Below are positions 1 to 7,118 of a stretch of 64,000 bases of DNA, one piece after another (positions within the stretch are counted from its first letter, which is position 1; each line of letters opens with the position of its first letter). Position numbers and translations under genes: made by a program. Under the pieces are notes generated by a model. That model was not told where the DNA came from. It made no database searches and saw only the letters and a list, made by a program, of their open reading frames with translations. The DNA is taken from NCBI GenBank assembly GCA_945889625.1, contig CAMDCE010000004.1, positions 1 to 64,000 on the forward strand, in the 5' to 3' direction. Source of the stretch: Asaia bogorensis. GTDB lineage: Bacteria > Pseudomonadota > Alphaproteobacteria > Reyranellales > Reyranellaceae.

Positions 1-24
1 GCTCGCTCATGATCATGAGCGAGC
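1..24. repeat. Perfect 24-bp palindrome at the window edge
   Basis: The first 12 bases (GCTCGCTCATGA) are followed directly by their exact reverse complement, with no spacer. The element may continue to the left of the window. No coding region covers it convincingly. It could be a protein-binding palindrome or part of a larger repeat. Confidence 0.6.
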
Positions 25-70
25 GGGACGCTCGCGGTCCAAATGAGCATGATAATGACGCGCCACTCAA

Positions 71-88
71 GGCGGAGATTACTCCGCC
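71..88 (-). terminator. Possible hairpin terminator of the reverse-strand gene
   Basis: A 7-bp stem, GGCGGAG and CTCCGCC, encloses the loop ATTA. It lies about 50 nt beyond the stop codon of the reverse-strand gene ending at 141. No T-tract follows in that direction, so intrinsic termination is uncertain. Confidence 0.3.
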
Positions 89-140
89 GCGGTGGCGCTC
101 CCCCAGAGATGAGCTAATTCCGCCTGAACGCGACGCATGT

Positions 141-914
141 CTACCGCCTGGGAACGACCGACAGGACAACCAGCTCGGTCGCGAAGGCCGTCAGCCTGTC
201 GCCTGGCTTGACCAGCGGTAGCGTCGCGCGGCCGTCCGCCGTTCGCGCGTCGAAGGCGCGGACCTGGCCGTTGGTCGGATCGACGACGGAGATCGTGCTG
301 GCCGCGACGTCGGCGCTCACCACCGTCCAGCTAGGTGCCGCGGTGTTCAATCCCGGCAATGCGAAGCTCACCCGCTGCTCGGTGCTGACGTCGATCGTAT
401 CCCCCACATTCACCCGGCCAAGAGTCTGCACCGCACTGGCCACCTTGTAGTTGCCGCTTCGGCCGTCCGGGAAGGCGAGCGTGAGCACGCGCATGGCTTG
501 GTTGACGGCAATGACCTTCGCCGGTCCGGACGACGACGACACCATCGCGATGCGAGTCGTTGCGACTGACGTTGCGCGCGGCTGGGCCGTTCCGCCGAAC
601 GGATCGCGGGGCTGGGGATATTGCGATGGCGTCGTCGTTGCTGGCGAGCGCGTGGTGGCCTGGCCGCCCGGTCCGGTGCTGTCGAAGCGGCCGGACGGCG
701 GATAGCCGCCGGGCGGAACAGGTGCCGCCGTCGCCGGCGCCGTCGTGGCGTTGGGATAGCTCGGAGCGGTGCCGCCGCCGGGAAGGCTGCCGGGTCCGAT
801 ACCGCTGCCGATCCCCGTGCTGCCGCCGATCGGCCCGCCCGGCGCCACTCCCTGGGCATGCCCGGTCGTGGCGGCAAGGCCAAGAAAGAGCGCGGCGCAG
901 AACAACCGGGTCAC
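141..914 (-). CDS. Secreted proline/glycine-rich protein of unknown function
   Basis: About 257 residues. I place the start at the GTG at 912-914, because the reading frame upstream of it looks non-coding and the sequence after it is a clean signal peptide (VTRLFCAALFLGLAATTGHA, cut after AHA/Q-like GHA). The mature N-terminal half is a low-complexity Gly/Pro/Ser/Thr linker. The C-terminal half (about residues 140-255) is a compact beta-rich region with phrases such as KVIAVNQAMRVLTLAFPDG and GDTIDVSTEQRV, which look like two repeats of a small beta-barrel. Likely periplasmic or exported. I do not recognise a named family. It is divergent from the OmpA-like lipoprotein gene that follows. Confidence 0.65.
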   Translation of the reverse strand: MTRLFCAALFLGLAATTGHAQGVAPGGPIGGSTGIGSGIGPGSLPGGGTAPSYPNATTAPATAAPVPPGGYPPSGRFDSTGPGGQATTRSPATTTPSQYPQPRDPFGGTAQPRATSVATTRIAMVSSSSGPAKVIAVNQAMRVLTLAFPDGRSGNYKVASAVQTLGRVNVGDTIDVSTEQRVSFALPGLNTAAPSWTVVSADVAASTISVVDPTNGQVRAFDARTADGRATLPLVKPGDRLTAFATELVVLSVVPRR

Positions 915-1161
915 CTCTTCGCCACCGCCCCGGCGATGATCATCGCGGCATTTTCGGCCTGCAGGAGGGCGCCGGCGGGGCCCGGGGCGATCGTTGCGGA
1001 CACGGCGACAACAAGCGTGTTTCACGGGCTTTCCTCGCAATCGGGCGATGCGGCCATCCTGGACCGGCGTTCCGCGCGGCGCATCATGTGGCCGTCCGGG
1101 ACGGCCACCGTGTGGCACAAATGCCGTCAACGGCAATGCAATTATCGCAGGGTGTCTTTTT

Positions 1162-1175
1162 TTGACCTAAGTCAA
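1162..1175 (+). promoter_or_regulatory. CRP/FNR-family palindrome upstream of the OmpA-like lipoprotein
   Basis: TTGAC-CTAA-GTCAA is a perfect 5-4-5 palindrome matching the layout of FNR/FixK/DNR boxes (TTGAT-N4-ATCAA in the classic form). It sits about 80 nt before the ATG at 1254, a sensible distance for an activator. Which regulator binds is inference. Confidence 0.5.
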
Positions 1176-1253
1176 TGTTCAACGGCTTTGGAAACGGCTA
1201 ATCTCAATGATGGCAAGAATGTGTTGCTTGCTTTTCCCAGGGGGGTCTCCTTT

Positions 1254-1880
1254 ATGCTGAAATCTACGTTAGCTCTTATCGCCGCAGCTCTGTTGCTGGG
1301 CGCGTGCGATTCGCCGCCGCCGCAGGCGGCCGCTCCGCCGCCGCCGCCGCCGCCGCCGCCGGTGTTCATGGTGTTCTTCGACATGGGCAGCTCTACGCTG
1401 TCGGCCCAGGCGCAGGGCACCGTCCAGCAGGCTGCCGCGGCCTTCAAGTCGAGGGGCGGCGCCCGCATCAACGCGACCGGCTACACCGACACGGTGGGTT
1501 CGCCGGAGTTCAACATGGTCCTGTCGGTGCGTCGCGCCAATGCCGTCAAGGCGAGCCTCGTGACCAACGGCGTGCCGGACGGCGCGATCACCACGGCCGG
1601 CCGCGGCGAACAAGGCCTGCTCGTCCAGACGGGCGACGGCGTGGCCGAGCCGCAGAACCGCCGCACCGAGATCGCGGTCGTGCTGCCGGCTGTTTCGGCC
1701 AACGACATGGCCTACTGCAAGGCTCTGAGCGACAAGTGGCGCCAGTTCAGCAAGGCGCAGTCGGCCGGCGTGACGGCTGAAGCGATCAACGCGTGCGCGC
1801 AGGGCAACACCGCCGCCGGCATTCCGGTGCTCGAGAAGGCCCTGACCGACGACAAGATCCCGCTGCCGCCGCGCACCTGA
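1254..1880 (+). CDS. OmpA-like peptidoglycan-binding lipoprotein
   Basis: About 208 residues. The start at 1254 gives a lipoprotein signal with lipobox LLGAC (lipidated Cys18) and follows a G-rich ribosome-binding stretch at 1240-1246. A Pro-rich linker comes next, including a run of nine or more prolines. An OmpA C-terminal domain follows (about residues 38-145) with the peptidoglycan-contact residues in GYTDT and PQNRRTEI. After it lies a C-terminal region with two cysteines. The family anchors the outer membrane to peptidoglycan by binding meso-diaminopimelate. A close paralogue lies at 12855-13529, inside the block that splits the prophage. The gene stands alone with its own terminator, and a CRP/FNR-type site lies upstream. 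Confidence 0.85.
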   Translation: MLKSTLALIAAALLLGACDSPPPQAAAPPPPPPPPPVFMVFFDMGSSTLSAQAQGTVQQAAAAFKSRGGARINATGYTDTVGSPEFNMVLSVRRANAVKASLVTNGVPDGAITTAGRGEQGLLVQTGDGVAEPQNRRTEIAVVLPAVSANDMAYCKALSDKWRQFSKAQSAGVTAEAINACAQGNTAAGIPVLEKALTDDKIPLPPRT

Positions 1881-1905
1881 CGATTGCGGCACTATCTGAT
1901 CCAGG

Positions 1906-1935
1906 AAAAGGCGGCCCTCGTGGCCGCCTTTTTTT
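1906..1935 (+). terminator. Intrinsic terminator of the OmpA-like gene
   Basis: The stem GGCGGCC (1910-1916) and GGCCGCC (1922-1928) with loop CTCGT is preceded by AAAA and followed by seven Ts. It lies 26 nt after the stop codon. Confidence 0.9.
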
Positions 1936-2009
1936 GCGTGGACGGACTGACGACATGAGCACCTTGTGCGTGCGCTCGAACGCCATCGTGAACATTGCCG
2001 CGGCCGCTC

Positions 2010-2420
2010 TCAGGCGGGTCGCGAGAGCGCCACGATCAGCGGGCAATCCTGCGGTCCGCCGCGCCGCGGGCAGGCTTCGACCAGCGGCGCGAGAACGCTT
2101 TCGATGTGGGCAAATTCGGCCAGGTTCTGGCGGATCTCGGCGAGGTGCCGCTTGGCGATCTCGTTGACGTCGCTGCAGGTGCGCAAGCCCCCATGCAGTC
2201 CCAGCAGCTCGCCGACGGCATCGAGGGAAAAGCCCAGCTCGAGCGCGCGGCGAACGAAGGTCAGGCGCTGCAGATGTTCGCGATGGTAGGACGCCCTGCC
2301 GCCGACGCCGCGCCGCGGCGGGGGGAGGAGTCCCAGCCGCTCGTAGGAGCGGATGGACGCGACATCGACCCCGGACGCCCTGGCGAGTCCGGCGATCGTG
2401 GCGGGGGCACGGGCTGGCAT
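2010..2420 (-). CDS. MerR-family metal-responsive regulator
   Basis: 136 residues from the ATG at 2418-2420. The N-terminus is a MerR winged helix (IAGLARASGVDVASIRSYERLGLL, then GRASYHREHLQRLTFVRRALELGFSL), followed by the dimerisation helix. Cysteines fall at residues 82, 117 and 126 (TCSDVNEI, EACPRRG, DCPLI). That is the same numbering as the three Hg-binding cysteines of the Tn501 MerR protein, which also supports this start. The family distorts promoters with long spacers when metal is bound. No merT, merP, merA or metal exporter is adjacent, so its target is not visible. The gene directly upstream on the same strand is a small membrane protein. Confidence 0.85.
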   Translation of the reverse strand: MPARAPATIAGLARASGVDVASIRSYERLGLLPPPRRGVGGRASYHREHLQRLTFVRRALELGFSLDAVGELLGLHGGLRTCSDVNEIAKRHLAEIRQNLAEFAHIESVLAPLVEACPRRGGPQDCPLIVALSRPA

Positions 2421-2570
2421 GGCGCGGGCGTTGCCTTTGACGTCACAATCGATCGTCCTTCCGAACCGGGAGGACCTGCGCATCGTTGCATGCCCGTGTC
2501 ACGAAAGTGAAGCACTGAGCTGCGGCTGGATCGCTTTGCGGCTCGGCCCTCCGCTGCGTATGCAGCGGCA

Positions 2571-2759
2571 TCACTCGACGAACGCTCCGGCGATCGCCAC
2601 GACCATGAGGCCTGCAAGAATGGCGAGCGCGAAGCGGAATATGCCCGGGGAAAAGTCGTTGTCTGACAACGACCAGTCGTTGTCTGACAACGACCTGTCA
2701 TGCATTTCGCCGTCATGCGGCCGGGCGAGTTGCTCGGATGTCCTGTATTCGGTCGGCAT
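2571..2759 (-). CDS. Small single-span membrane protein with a duplicated heptapeptide
   Basis: 62 residues. The start at 2757-2759 has a strong Shine-Dalgarno (GGAGG, 6 nt upstream), which is the main reason to accept the gene. A soluble N-terminal part holds two tandem copies of a seven-residue unit ending SLSDND. One transmembrane helix follows (FRFALAILAGLMVVAIAGAF) and ends at the C-terminus. The duplicated unit corresponds to the paired DNA palindromes at 2655-2694. Function unknown. It may be co-transcribed with the MerR-type gene downstream (151 nt apart). Confidence 0.6.
   Translation of the reverse strand: MPTEYRTSEQLARPHDGEMHDRSLSDNDWSLSDNDFSPGIFRFALAILAGLMVVAIAGAFVE
2655..2694. 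repeat. Two tandem 19-bp palindromes
   Basis: The 19-mer GTCGTTGTCTGACAACGAC, a perfect palindrome around a central T, occurs at 2655-2673 and again at 2676-2694, giving a 21-bp period. It lies inside the coding sequence of the small membrane protein. The spacing of two helical turns would suit a pair of operator sites. Confidence 0.75.
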
Positions 2760-2854
2760 CGGCAGCCTCCAGGGAGCGCCCCCAATGAAGACCTAACGCT
2801 TTTTACCCATGCCGGGTTTCAGCAGACCTCAGCGCCGATCTTCAGCGCCGATCT

Positions 2855-3088
2855 TCAACGGTTTGAGCTGGTGCCGAGGCCGGAGCCGGGGCCGGGGGCG
2901 CCACTGGGATTGTCGGGAGCCGAGCTTATGCCGCTGCGCGCCGGCGGCGGTCGCGGGGGCAGCGGCCTCGAGTCGGCCTCGATCGGGGCGCCCGGCGGCA
3001 AGTTGAGGATCGAATCGTCGACCTTGCTCTCGCAAGCCGCCGTGCCGAGAAGCACCAGGCCGAGTGTGACGATCAAGATGGTCTTCAT
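2855..3088 (-). CDS. Small proline-rich lipoprotein
   Basis: 77 residues. The start at 3086-3088 follows a GGGAGA ribosome-binding site. The signal sequence ends in a lipobox-like GTAAC with the lipidation Cys near residue 19. The rest is short, Pro/Gly/Ser-rich and probably unstructured. It is the first of three small exported proteins encoded in a row on this strand (2855, 3163, 3410). Function unknown. Confidence 0.6.
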   Translation of the reverse strand: MKTILIVTLGLVLLGTAACESKVDDSILNLPPGAPIEADSRPLPPRPPPARSGISSAPDNPSGAPGPGSGLGTSSNR

Positions 3089-3162
3089 GGCAAATCTCCC
3101 GGGGCGCCACTGTACACAGGAATTTGCCGCTCTCGCCCGACAACTTCAACTCATCTCCGGGT

Positions 3163-3393
3163 TCACCTGGTCTGGCTCGGATTGTCGGGATCGGAGTTTT
3201 GCCCGCCATGGACGTATGTCCCCTTGTTGTCGGCGATCACCGAACTGACGGGACTTGCTGCGACACTGGTGTTCACGCCGGCATAGGGCGAGCCTGCGTT
3301 GGGTGACGACCGGCCCATCGGTGGACCGCCATGCTCACAGGCCGCCACGCCGAACAGCGCGGCGGCCAGCGCACCCAGGAGCGTGCGTTCCAT
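3163..3393 (-). CDS. Small lipoprotein
   Basis: 76 residues from the ATG at 3391-3393, preceded by GGAAGG. The signal MERTLLGALAAALFGVAAC gives a lipidation Cys at residue 19. The mature part is hydrophilic, rich in Gly/Ser/Asn, and ends in a motif around YVHGGQNSDPDNPSQ. No family recognised. It is probably in an operon with the neighbouring small exported proteins. Confidence 0.6.
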   Translation of the reverse strand: MERTLLGALAAALFGVAACEHGGPPMGRSSPNAGSPYAGVNTSVAASPVSSVIADNKGTYVHGGQNSDPDNPSQTR

Positions 3394-3409
3394 GGTTGCC
3401 TTCCGGCGC

Positions 3410-3718
3410 CTAGCGCGTGGTGGCCGAACCCGACGTGCTGGCGCCGCCGCCGACGCCGACATCCGAGCCGCCGACGCTGGCACCACCGGTCACGCCGGTG
3501 TTCGAACTGCCGGCGGCGCCGACGTTGGGATAGGTCGGGCCGGTGCTGCCGCCTGCGCCTGCGCCAATCGAAGTGCCGGCACCGACACCAACGCCGGTGT
3601 TGCCGACGCTACCGCCCGCGCCGACGCCGCTGCTGGTGCCGGCGCTGCCGGCGGTCTGGGCATGCGCCATCGCGCCGATCGAGGCGAGGGCGATGGCGAG
3701 AACAAGGGTCTTCGTCAT
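3410..3718 (-). CDS. Secreted glycine/serine/alanine-rich repeat protein
   Basis: 102 residues with a GGAGG ribosome-binding site 6 nt before the ATG at 3716-3718. The signal peptide MTKTLVLAIALASIGAMAHA is followed by a low-complexity chain of Gly-Val/Gly-Ser/Gly-Ala pairs (for example GVGAGGSVGNTGVGVGAG). No conserved domain is visible. Such proteins are common, poorly characterised exported products in alphaproteobacteria. Confidence 0.6.
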   Translation of the reverse strand: MTKTLVLAIALASIGAMAHAQTAGSAGTSSGVGAGGSVGNTGVGVGAGTSIGAGAGGSTGPTYPNVGAAGSSNTGVTGGASVGGSDVGVGGGASTSGSATTR

Positions 3719-3773
3719 GACGGGCCTCCATTGTTGATCATGGAGTCAACACGCCCCCGCCCGCGAGGTTCCG

Positions 3774-4277
3774 TCACGCTGCCATGGGCACGGCGGCATC
3801 GATTGCGGCACGGAGTTGGCGATAGTGCGACGCCGCCGCCCGAAAGCCGCGGAGCGCACGGCAAAGACGGCGGCGATATGTCGTGGCGTCGGCCTTGGTG
3901 CGGGCAGCGACCTCGGCCCAGTCCGCCCGATAGCTGGCGCTCTGCATTTCATCGATCGCCGCGCTCTGCTGCTGCGGCAGCCAGCGCCGCAGGTCGCGGT
4001 GGCGCACGGCCTCGACAGCGACATGGAGGTGGCAGTTCACCAGCCGCGCCGCGGCGACCTCGTGCGGCAGGCGCCACGCTTCGGAGGGATGCGCACCCAA
4101 CCCGTCGTTGTCGACGCCGCCCAGCCGCCGCCAGTCGGCGCGCTCCCATTCGAGCTCGGCGCGGCAGGTCTCGACCAGCCATCGCCGCGAGCCTCGCCGT
4201 GGCGGCTCGACCCAGGCGATCGCCGCCATCCGGCGCTCCAGGAACGACGGCGGGGCAGGCTGGCGCAACGCGAACAT
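3774..4277 (-). CDS. Hypothetical protein, Arg/Ala-rich
   Basis: 167 residues from the ATG at 4275-4277 (an in-frame start at 4304 is possible). The protein is basic and helical, with many Trp and Arg residues and a HLHVAVEAVRHRDLRRWL stretch. I do not recognise it. It lies beside the phage repressor in the same orientation and is separated from it by a 17-bp inverted repeat. It may be the leftmost prophage gene or the last host gene. Confidence 0.5.
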   Translation of the reverse strand: MFALRQPAPPSFLERRMAAIAWVEPPRRGSRRWLVETCRAELEWERADWRRLGGVDNDGLGAHPSEAWRLPHEVAAARLVNCHLHVAVEAVRHRDLRRWLPQQQSAAIDEMQSASYRADWAEVAARTKADATTYRRRLCRALRGFRAAASHYRQLRAAIDAAVPMAA

Positions 4278-4358
4278 GAATCCATATTGCGCTAGCAGCA
4301 ACAACCAGTCAATGCGGAATTCGCAGCAAGCCTTGCGGTTGTGGATTATTGGGGCGGC

Positions 4359-4399
4359 TTCCGGTCAATTGAACCGCGTCATGGTTCAATTGACCGGAA
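4359..4399. repeat. Perfect 17-bp inverted repeat with 7-bp spacer
   Basis: The left arm 4359-4375 (starts TTCCGGTCAATTGAAC) and right arm 4383-4399 are exact reverse complements around GCGTCAT. The element lies in the gap between the hypothetical gene at 3774-4277 and the stop of the repressor at 4488. It has no T-tract. Candidate operator, recombination site or strong hairpin at the prophage edge. Confidence 0.75.
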
Positions 4400-4487
4400 A
4401 CGCGTTGTACGAAGCATTTCCTTCAATGGCATGGTCTGTCCGGCTGATCGCGGCGCGTTTACGCGCCTCAGCCGGGCCGACTATGCT

Positions 4488-5117
4488 CTAGCCGTACCGC
4501 TTCTCGGTGATGACCAGGGCCCGCACCCATTTCTTCTTGGGCAGCTCGAACTCGCGCGCCGGGTTGAACTGGCGGACCTTCCAGGAATCGGGGCCGACGC
4601 GCAGCAGGCGCTTGACCAGCGCCAGCAGGGTGCCGCCGCCGTCGTCGTGGACGAACACGCAGTCGGCGCCCGGTCGAACCGGCACCGCAGGATTGACCAC
4701 CACCTGGTCGCCATGCTCGATCGCCGGGCTCATCGAGTTGCCGATCACGTAGAAGGCGAAGGGATTGCGCACGCCCTGCATGCGCTCGGAGCGGCGGATG
4801 TAGTCGATCGGCTCGGATGTAAGCACCATGGCGCCGGCCTGGCCGGCCTCGGCGGAGGCCCACACCGGCACGTCGGGCTTGCCGTCGGGTGTCGGCATCG
4901 GCTGGATCGGCTGGGGGTAGCCGAGGCCGTCGGCGCCGGGCGGCGAGGCCTGGAGGTAGTTCAGGATCGCCGGCAACTCGTTGACCTTGATCTGGCGTTC
5001 GCCCTTCAGCATGCGGTTGACCGCGGCGGGGTCCTTGCCGAGCGCGCGGGCGAGGCCTGCCTGGTTGAAGCCGGGCCGGTCGAGTTGTTCAGCGAGCCAT
5101 TTGATATCCATGACCAT
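4488..5117 (-). CDS. Phage repressor, HTH plus S24 (LexA/CI-like) peptidase
   Basis: 209 residues (the ATG at 5109-5111 is an alternative start). The N-terminus is an XRE-type helix-turn-helix (FNQAGLARALGKDPAAVNRMLKGER). An Ala/Pro-rich linker with candidate Ala-Gly cleavage bonds (ASAEAGQAGAM) follows. The C-terminus is an S24 peptidase domain with nucleophile Ser in GNSMSPAIEHGD and the general-base Lys in ALVKRLLR. By family knowledge it maintains lysogeny and is inactivated by RecA-stimulated self-cleavage after DNA damage. It is transcribed away from the early phage genes that begin at 5206. Confidence 0.88.
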   Translation of the reverse strand: MVMDIKWLAEQLDRPGFNQAGLARALGKDPAAVNRMLKGERQIKVNELPAILNYLQASPPGADGLGYPQPIQPMPTPDGKPDVPVWASAEAGQAGAMVLTSEPIDYIRRSERMQGVRNPFAFYVIGNSMSPAIEHGDQVVVNPAVPVRPGADCVFVHDDGGGTLLALVKRLLRVGPDSWKVRQFNPAREFELPKKKWVRALVITEKRYG

Positions 5118-5205
5118 CAGTGTGCATGCAGTGCGCTTCCCGCAACAGTGTGACTATCGCAATTTCAATATTGACAGATAGGCGCGGTTAGCGCAAGTAC
5201 AAAAC
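5118..5205 (+). promoter_or_regulatory. Repressor/early-gene intergenic control region
   Basis: This 88-bp divergent gap between the repressor and the first early gene holds two direct copies of CAGTGTG (5118-5124 and 5146-5152) and a TTGACA hexamer at 5172-5177 that could be a rightward -35 element. A clear -10 was not found. The heptamers are candidate operator half-sites. The operator assignment is inference from position. Confidence 0.4.
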
Positions 5206-5553
5206 ATGAACATGCGATCTCCCGTGGCGACCCCCTCTCGAAACGCCGCAGGAGAGGGCCGGCGGTTTGTCCCTTTCGGCCGCCGGCCCACCCCGACTCC
5301 CGACTTCGAGAACGAGAGGCTGCTCTACGGCCCGCTGCTGCCCGACGTGCGCTTCCTGCGCCAGCGCGGCTTCGGCGTGCACAGGGAGGGCGATCGCTAT
5401 CGCGTCGGCAACCGGCTGATGGACGGCGGGCAACTGAGGGGCGTGGCCGCGCGCGAGCGGCGACTGATGGCCAAGCGGCCACTGGTGGCCAAGCGGCCAC
5501 TGGTGGCCAAGCGGCCACTGGTGGCCAAGCGGCGACTTGTCGGAGGTTCCTGA
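5206..5553 (+). CDS. Phage early protein with a C-terminal repeated hexapeptide
   Basis: 115 residues. It is the first rightward gene after the repressor. Its stop codon overlaps the start of the next gene (TGATG), which supports it as real. The body (about residues 34-88) contains LLYGPLLPDVRFLRQRGFGV and GNRLMDGGQLRGVAARERRL, which look like a small folded domain. The C-terminus is a tandem AKRPLV unit encoded by an exact 18-bp DNA repeat. Function unknown. Position suggests an early regulatory or replication accessory role. Confidence 0.6.
   Translation: MNMRSPVATPSRNAAGEGRRFVPFGRRPTPTPDFENERLLYGPLLPDVRFLRQRGFGVHREGDRYRVGNRLMDGGQLRGVAARERRLMAKRPLVAKRPLVAKRPLVAKRRLVGGS
5469..5534 (+). repeat. 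18-bp tandem repeat, 3.7 units, in coding sequence
   Basis: Three exact copies of GGCCAAGCGGCCACTGGT are followed by a 12-nt partial copy. Each unit adds AKRPLV to the C-terminus of the protein at 5206-5553. The unit length keeps the reading frame, so copy number could vary without breaking the gene. Confidence 0.85.
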
Positions 5554-6335
5554 TGGCCCGTATCCGCACGATCAAGCCGGAGTTCTTCACCTCGGACGAC
5601 ATCTGCGCGCTCTCCGCACTCGCCCGCCTGCTCTATGTCGCGCTGTGGTGCGAAGCCGACCGCGAGGGACGGCTGGTCTGGACCCTGGGCGTGCTCAAGC
5701 GCCGCTACCTGCCCGACGACGATTGCGACATCGCAGCCGTCGCGGGCGAGCTGGTCGGGCGCGGCCTGGTGCGGCTCTACGGCGAGGGCCTGGCCTGCAT
5801 CCCGACCTTCGCGCGCCATCAGCACGTGAATGTCCGTGAGGCGTCGTCGAAATTGCCGCCACCCGACGGGTGCACTGACGTGCCGCGCACGGAGGAAGGG
5901 AAGGGGAAGGAAAATGGAAAGGAAGGGGAGGGGAAAGACGCCAGCGCACGGAGTTTACCCGAAGGCTGGAAGCCCGAGCCTGAGGATCTCGCCTGGGCGG
6001 CAACCGCCCGTCCCGACCTCGCGCCGGCACTGATCGAGGCCGAGACCGAGCGCTTTTGCAACCACGCCCGCGCCAACGGCCGCACCGCCCATCGTTGGGG
6101 GCCGAACTGGCGCAACTGGATCAGCAAGGCGCATGCCCCGCCGCCGCATGCCGGCAAGTCGGAAGGATCGGCGGTCACCGATCGCGAGTCCGACGCGCAG
6201 TGGCGCGCGCGGCTGAAGGCCTACCGGCCCGGCGCCTTCTGGCTGGAGGGCGATTGGGGGCCACGGCCGGAGTCCGGCGCGTCGCGCGTGCCGGCGGCCG
6301 TGCTCGGGGAATGGCAGCGCACGCATGGCGCCTGA
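5553..6335 (+). CDS. Phage replication-protein-like protein (MARIRTIKPEFF type)
   Basis: 260 residues. The N-terminal part (MARIRTIKPEFFTSDDICALSALARLLYVALWCEADREGR, residues 1-90) is the typical winged-helix start of phage replication-organiser proteins. A charged Lys/Glu/Gly linker (about residues 110-130) and a C-terminal region with PEDLAWAATARPDL and HRWGPNWRNWISKA follow; the latter resembles the C-terminal helix in DnaT-like phage proteins. By analogy it would help load the host replication machinery at the phage origin. It overlaps its upstream neighbour and is followed without a gap by the next gene. Confidence 0.7.
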   Translation: MARIRTIKPEFFTSDDICALSALARLLYVALWCEADREGRLVWTLGVLKRRYLPDDDCDIAAVAGELVGRGLVRLYGEGLACIPTFARHQHVNVREASSKLPPPDGCTDVPRTEEGKGKENGKEGEGKDASARSLPEGWKPEPEDLAWAATARPDLAPALIEAETERFCNHARANGRTAHRWGPNWRNWISKAHAPPPHAGKSEGSAVTDRESDAQWRARLKAYRPGAFWLEGDWGPRPESGASRVPAAVLGEWQRTHGA

Positions 6336-7118
6336 ATGGCCCGCACCCATCGCCCCATCCTCGATGCCGCGGCCGGCAATGTGCTGGCGATGATCGCGCT
6401 GCATCAGGACCGGCCATGCCCGACCAATGCCGAGATCCGCGAATGGACCGGCGTGTCGCGCCGCCGCGTGGCGCCCTTCCTGGCCGATCTCGCCGCGCGC
6501 GGCATCATCGAGGTCGAGACCGAGATCGAGGCACCGAGCGGGCCGCCGCGGCGGCGCATGCGCGCCGTCGGCGGGGTGTGGACCGGCTGGACATTGCGCG
6601 GCTGCAATCCCGCCCGCCCGATTCCCGCCGCCGCCGAGGGCAACGTGCTGGCGATGATCGCCCGCCACCGCGACCGGCCGTGCCCGACCGTCGCCGAGAT
6701 CGTCGTCCAGACCGGCGTGCCGCGCGGCCAGTTGCAGTCCTTCCTGGCGGGCCTGGCGACACGCGGCGTCATCGAGGTCGAGAGCAGGTGCGGTGGCCGG
6801 CGGCGCTTGCGTGCCTCGGGCGGGGCGTGGACCGGCTGGACCGCGCGGCGCGGCAGCAGCGCGCGCGCCATCCCTTCCGCCGCCGAAGACGAGGCGCTGG
6901 CGATGATCATCCGGCATCGCGACCGGCCGTGCCCGACCGTCGCCGAGCTGGTGGCGGCGACCGGCGTGTCGCGCGGGCGGATCGCGTCCTTCCTGGCCAG
7001 GATGGCGGCGCGCGGTCTCATCGAGATCGAGGGCGGCATCAGGCCAGGCGCGCTGCGCCGCATGCGCCCCGTCGGCGGCGCGTGGACCGACTGGACGAGG
7101 GGGTATCGCGTGCGATGA
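6336..7118 (+). CDS. Triplicated winged-helix protein
   Basis: 260 residues made of three tandem units of about 85 residues. Each contains (V/A)LAMI..H.DRPCPT.AE(I/L), a turn TGV(S/P)RG, FLA.(L/M)A.RG.IE(V/I)E, basic residues, and GG.WT.WT. This is the pattern of a MarR/GntR-like winged helix with its beta-wing. The gene begins directly after the stop of the replication-like gene and its stop overlaps the next start (ATGA). A three-headed DNA-binding protein might bind a repeated site such as an origin or pac site. That is inference. I know no named family with exactly three such units. Confidence 0.7.
   Translation: MARTHRPILDAAAGNVLAMIALHQDRPCPTNAEIREWTGVSRRRVAPFLADLAARGIIEVETEIEAPSGPPRRRMRAVGGVWTGWTLRGCNPARPIPAAAEGNVLAMIARHRDRPCPTVAEIVVQTGVPRGQLQSFLAGLATRGVIEVESRCGGRRRLRASGGAWTGWTARRGSSARAIPSAAEDEALAMIIRHRDRPCPTVAELVAATGVSRGRIASFLARMAARGLIEIEGGIRPGALRRMRPVGGAWTDWTRGYRVR

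Noticed and set aside
5469..5534. CRISPR array
   Set aside because: The repeats are directly adjacent, without spacers, and in frame in a gene. No array-like repeat-spacer pattern was found anywhere.
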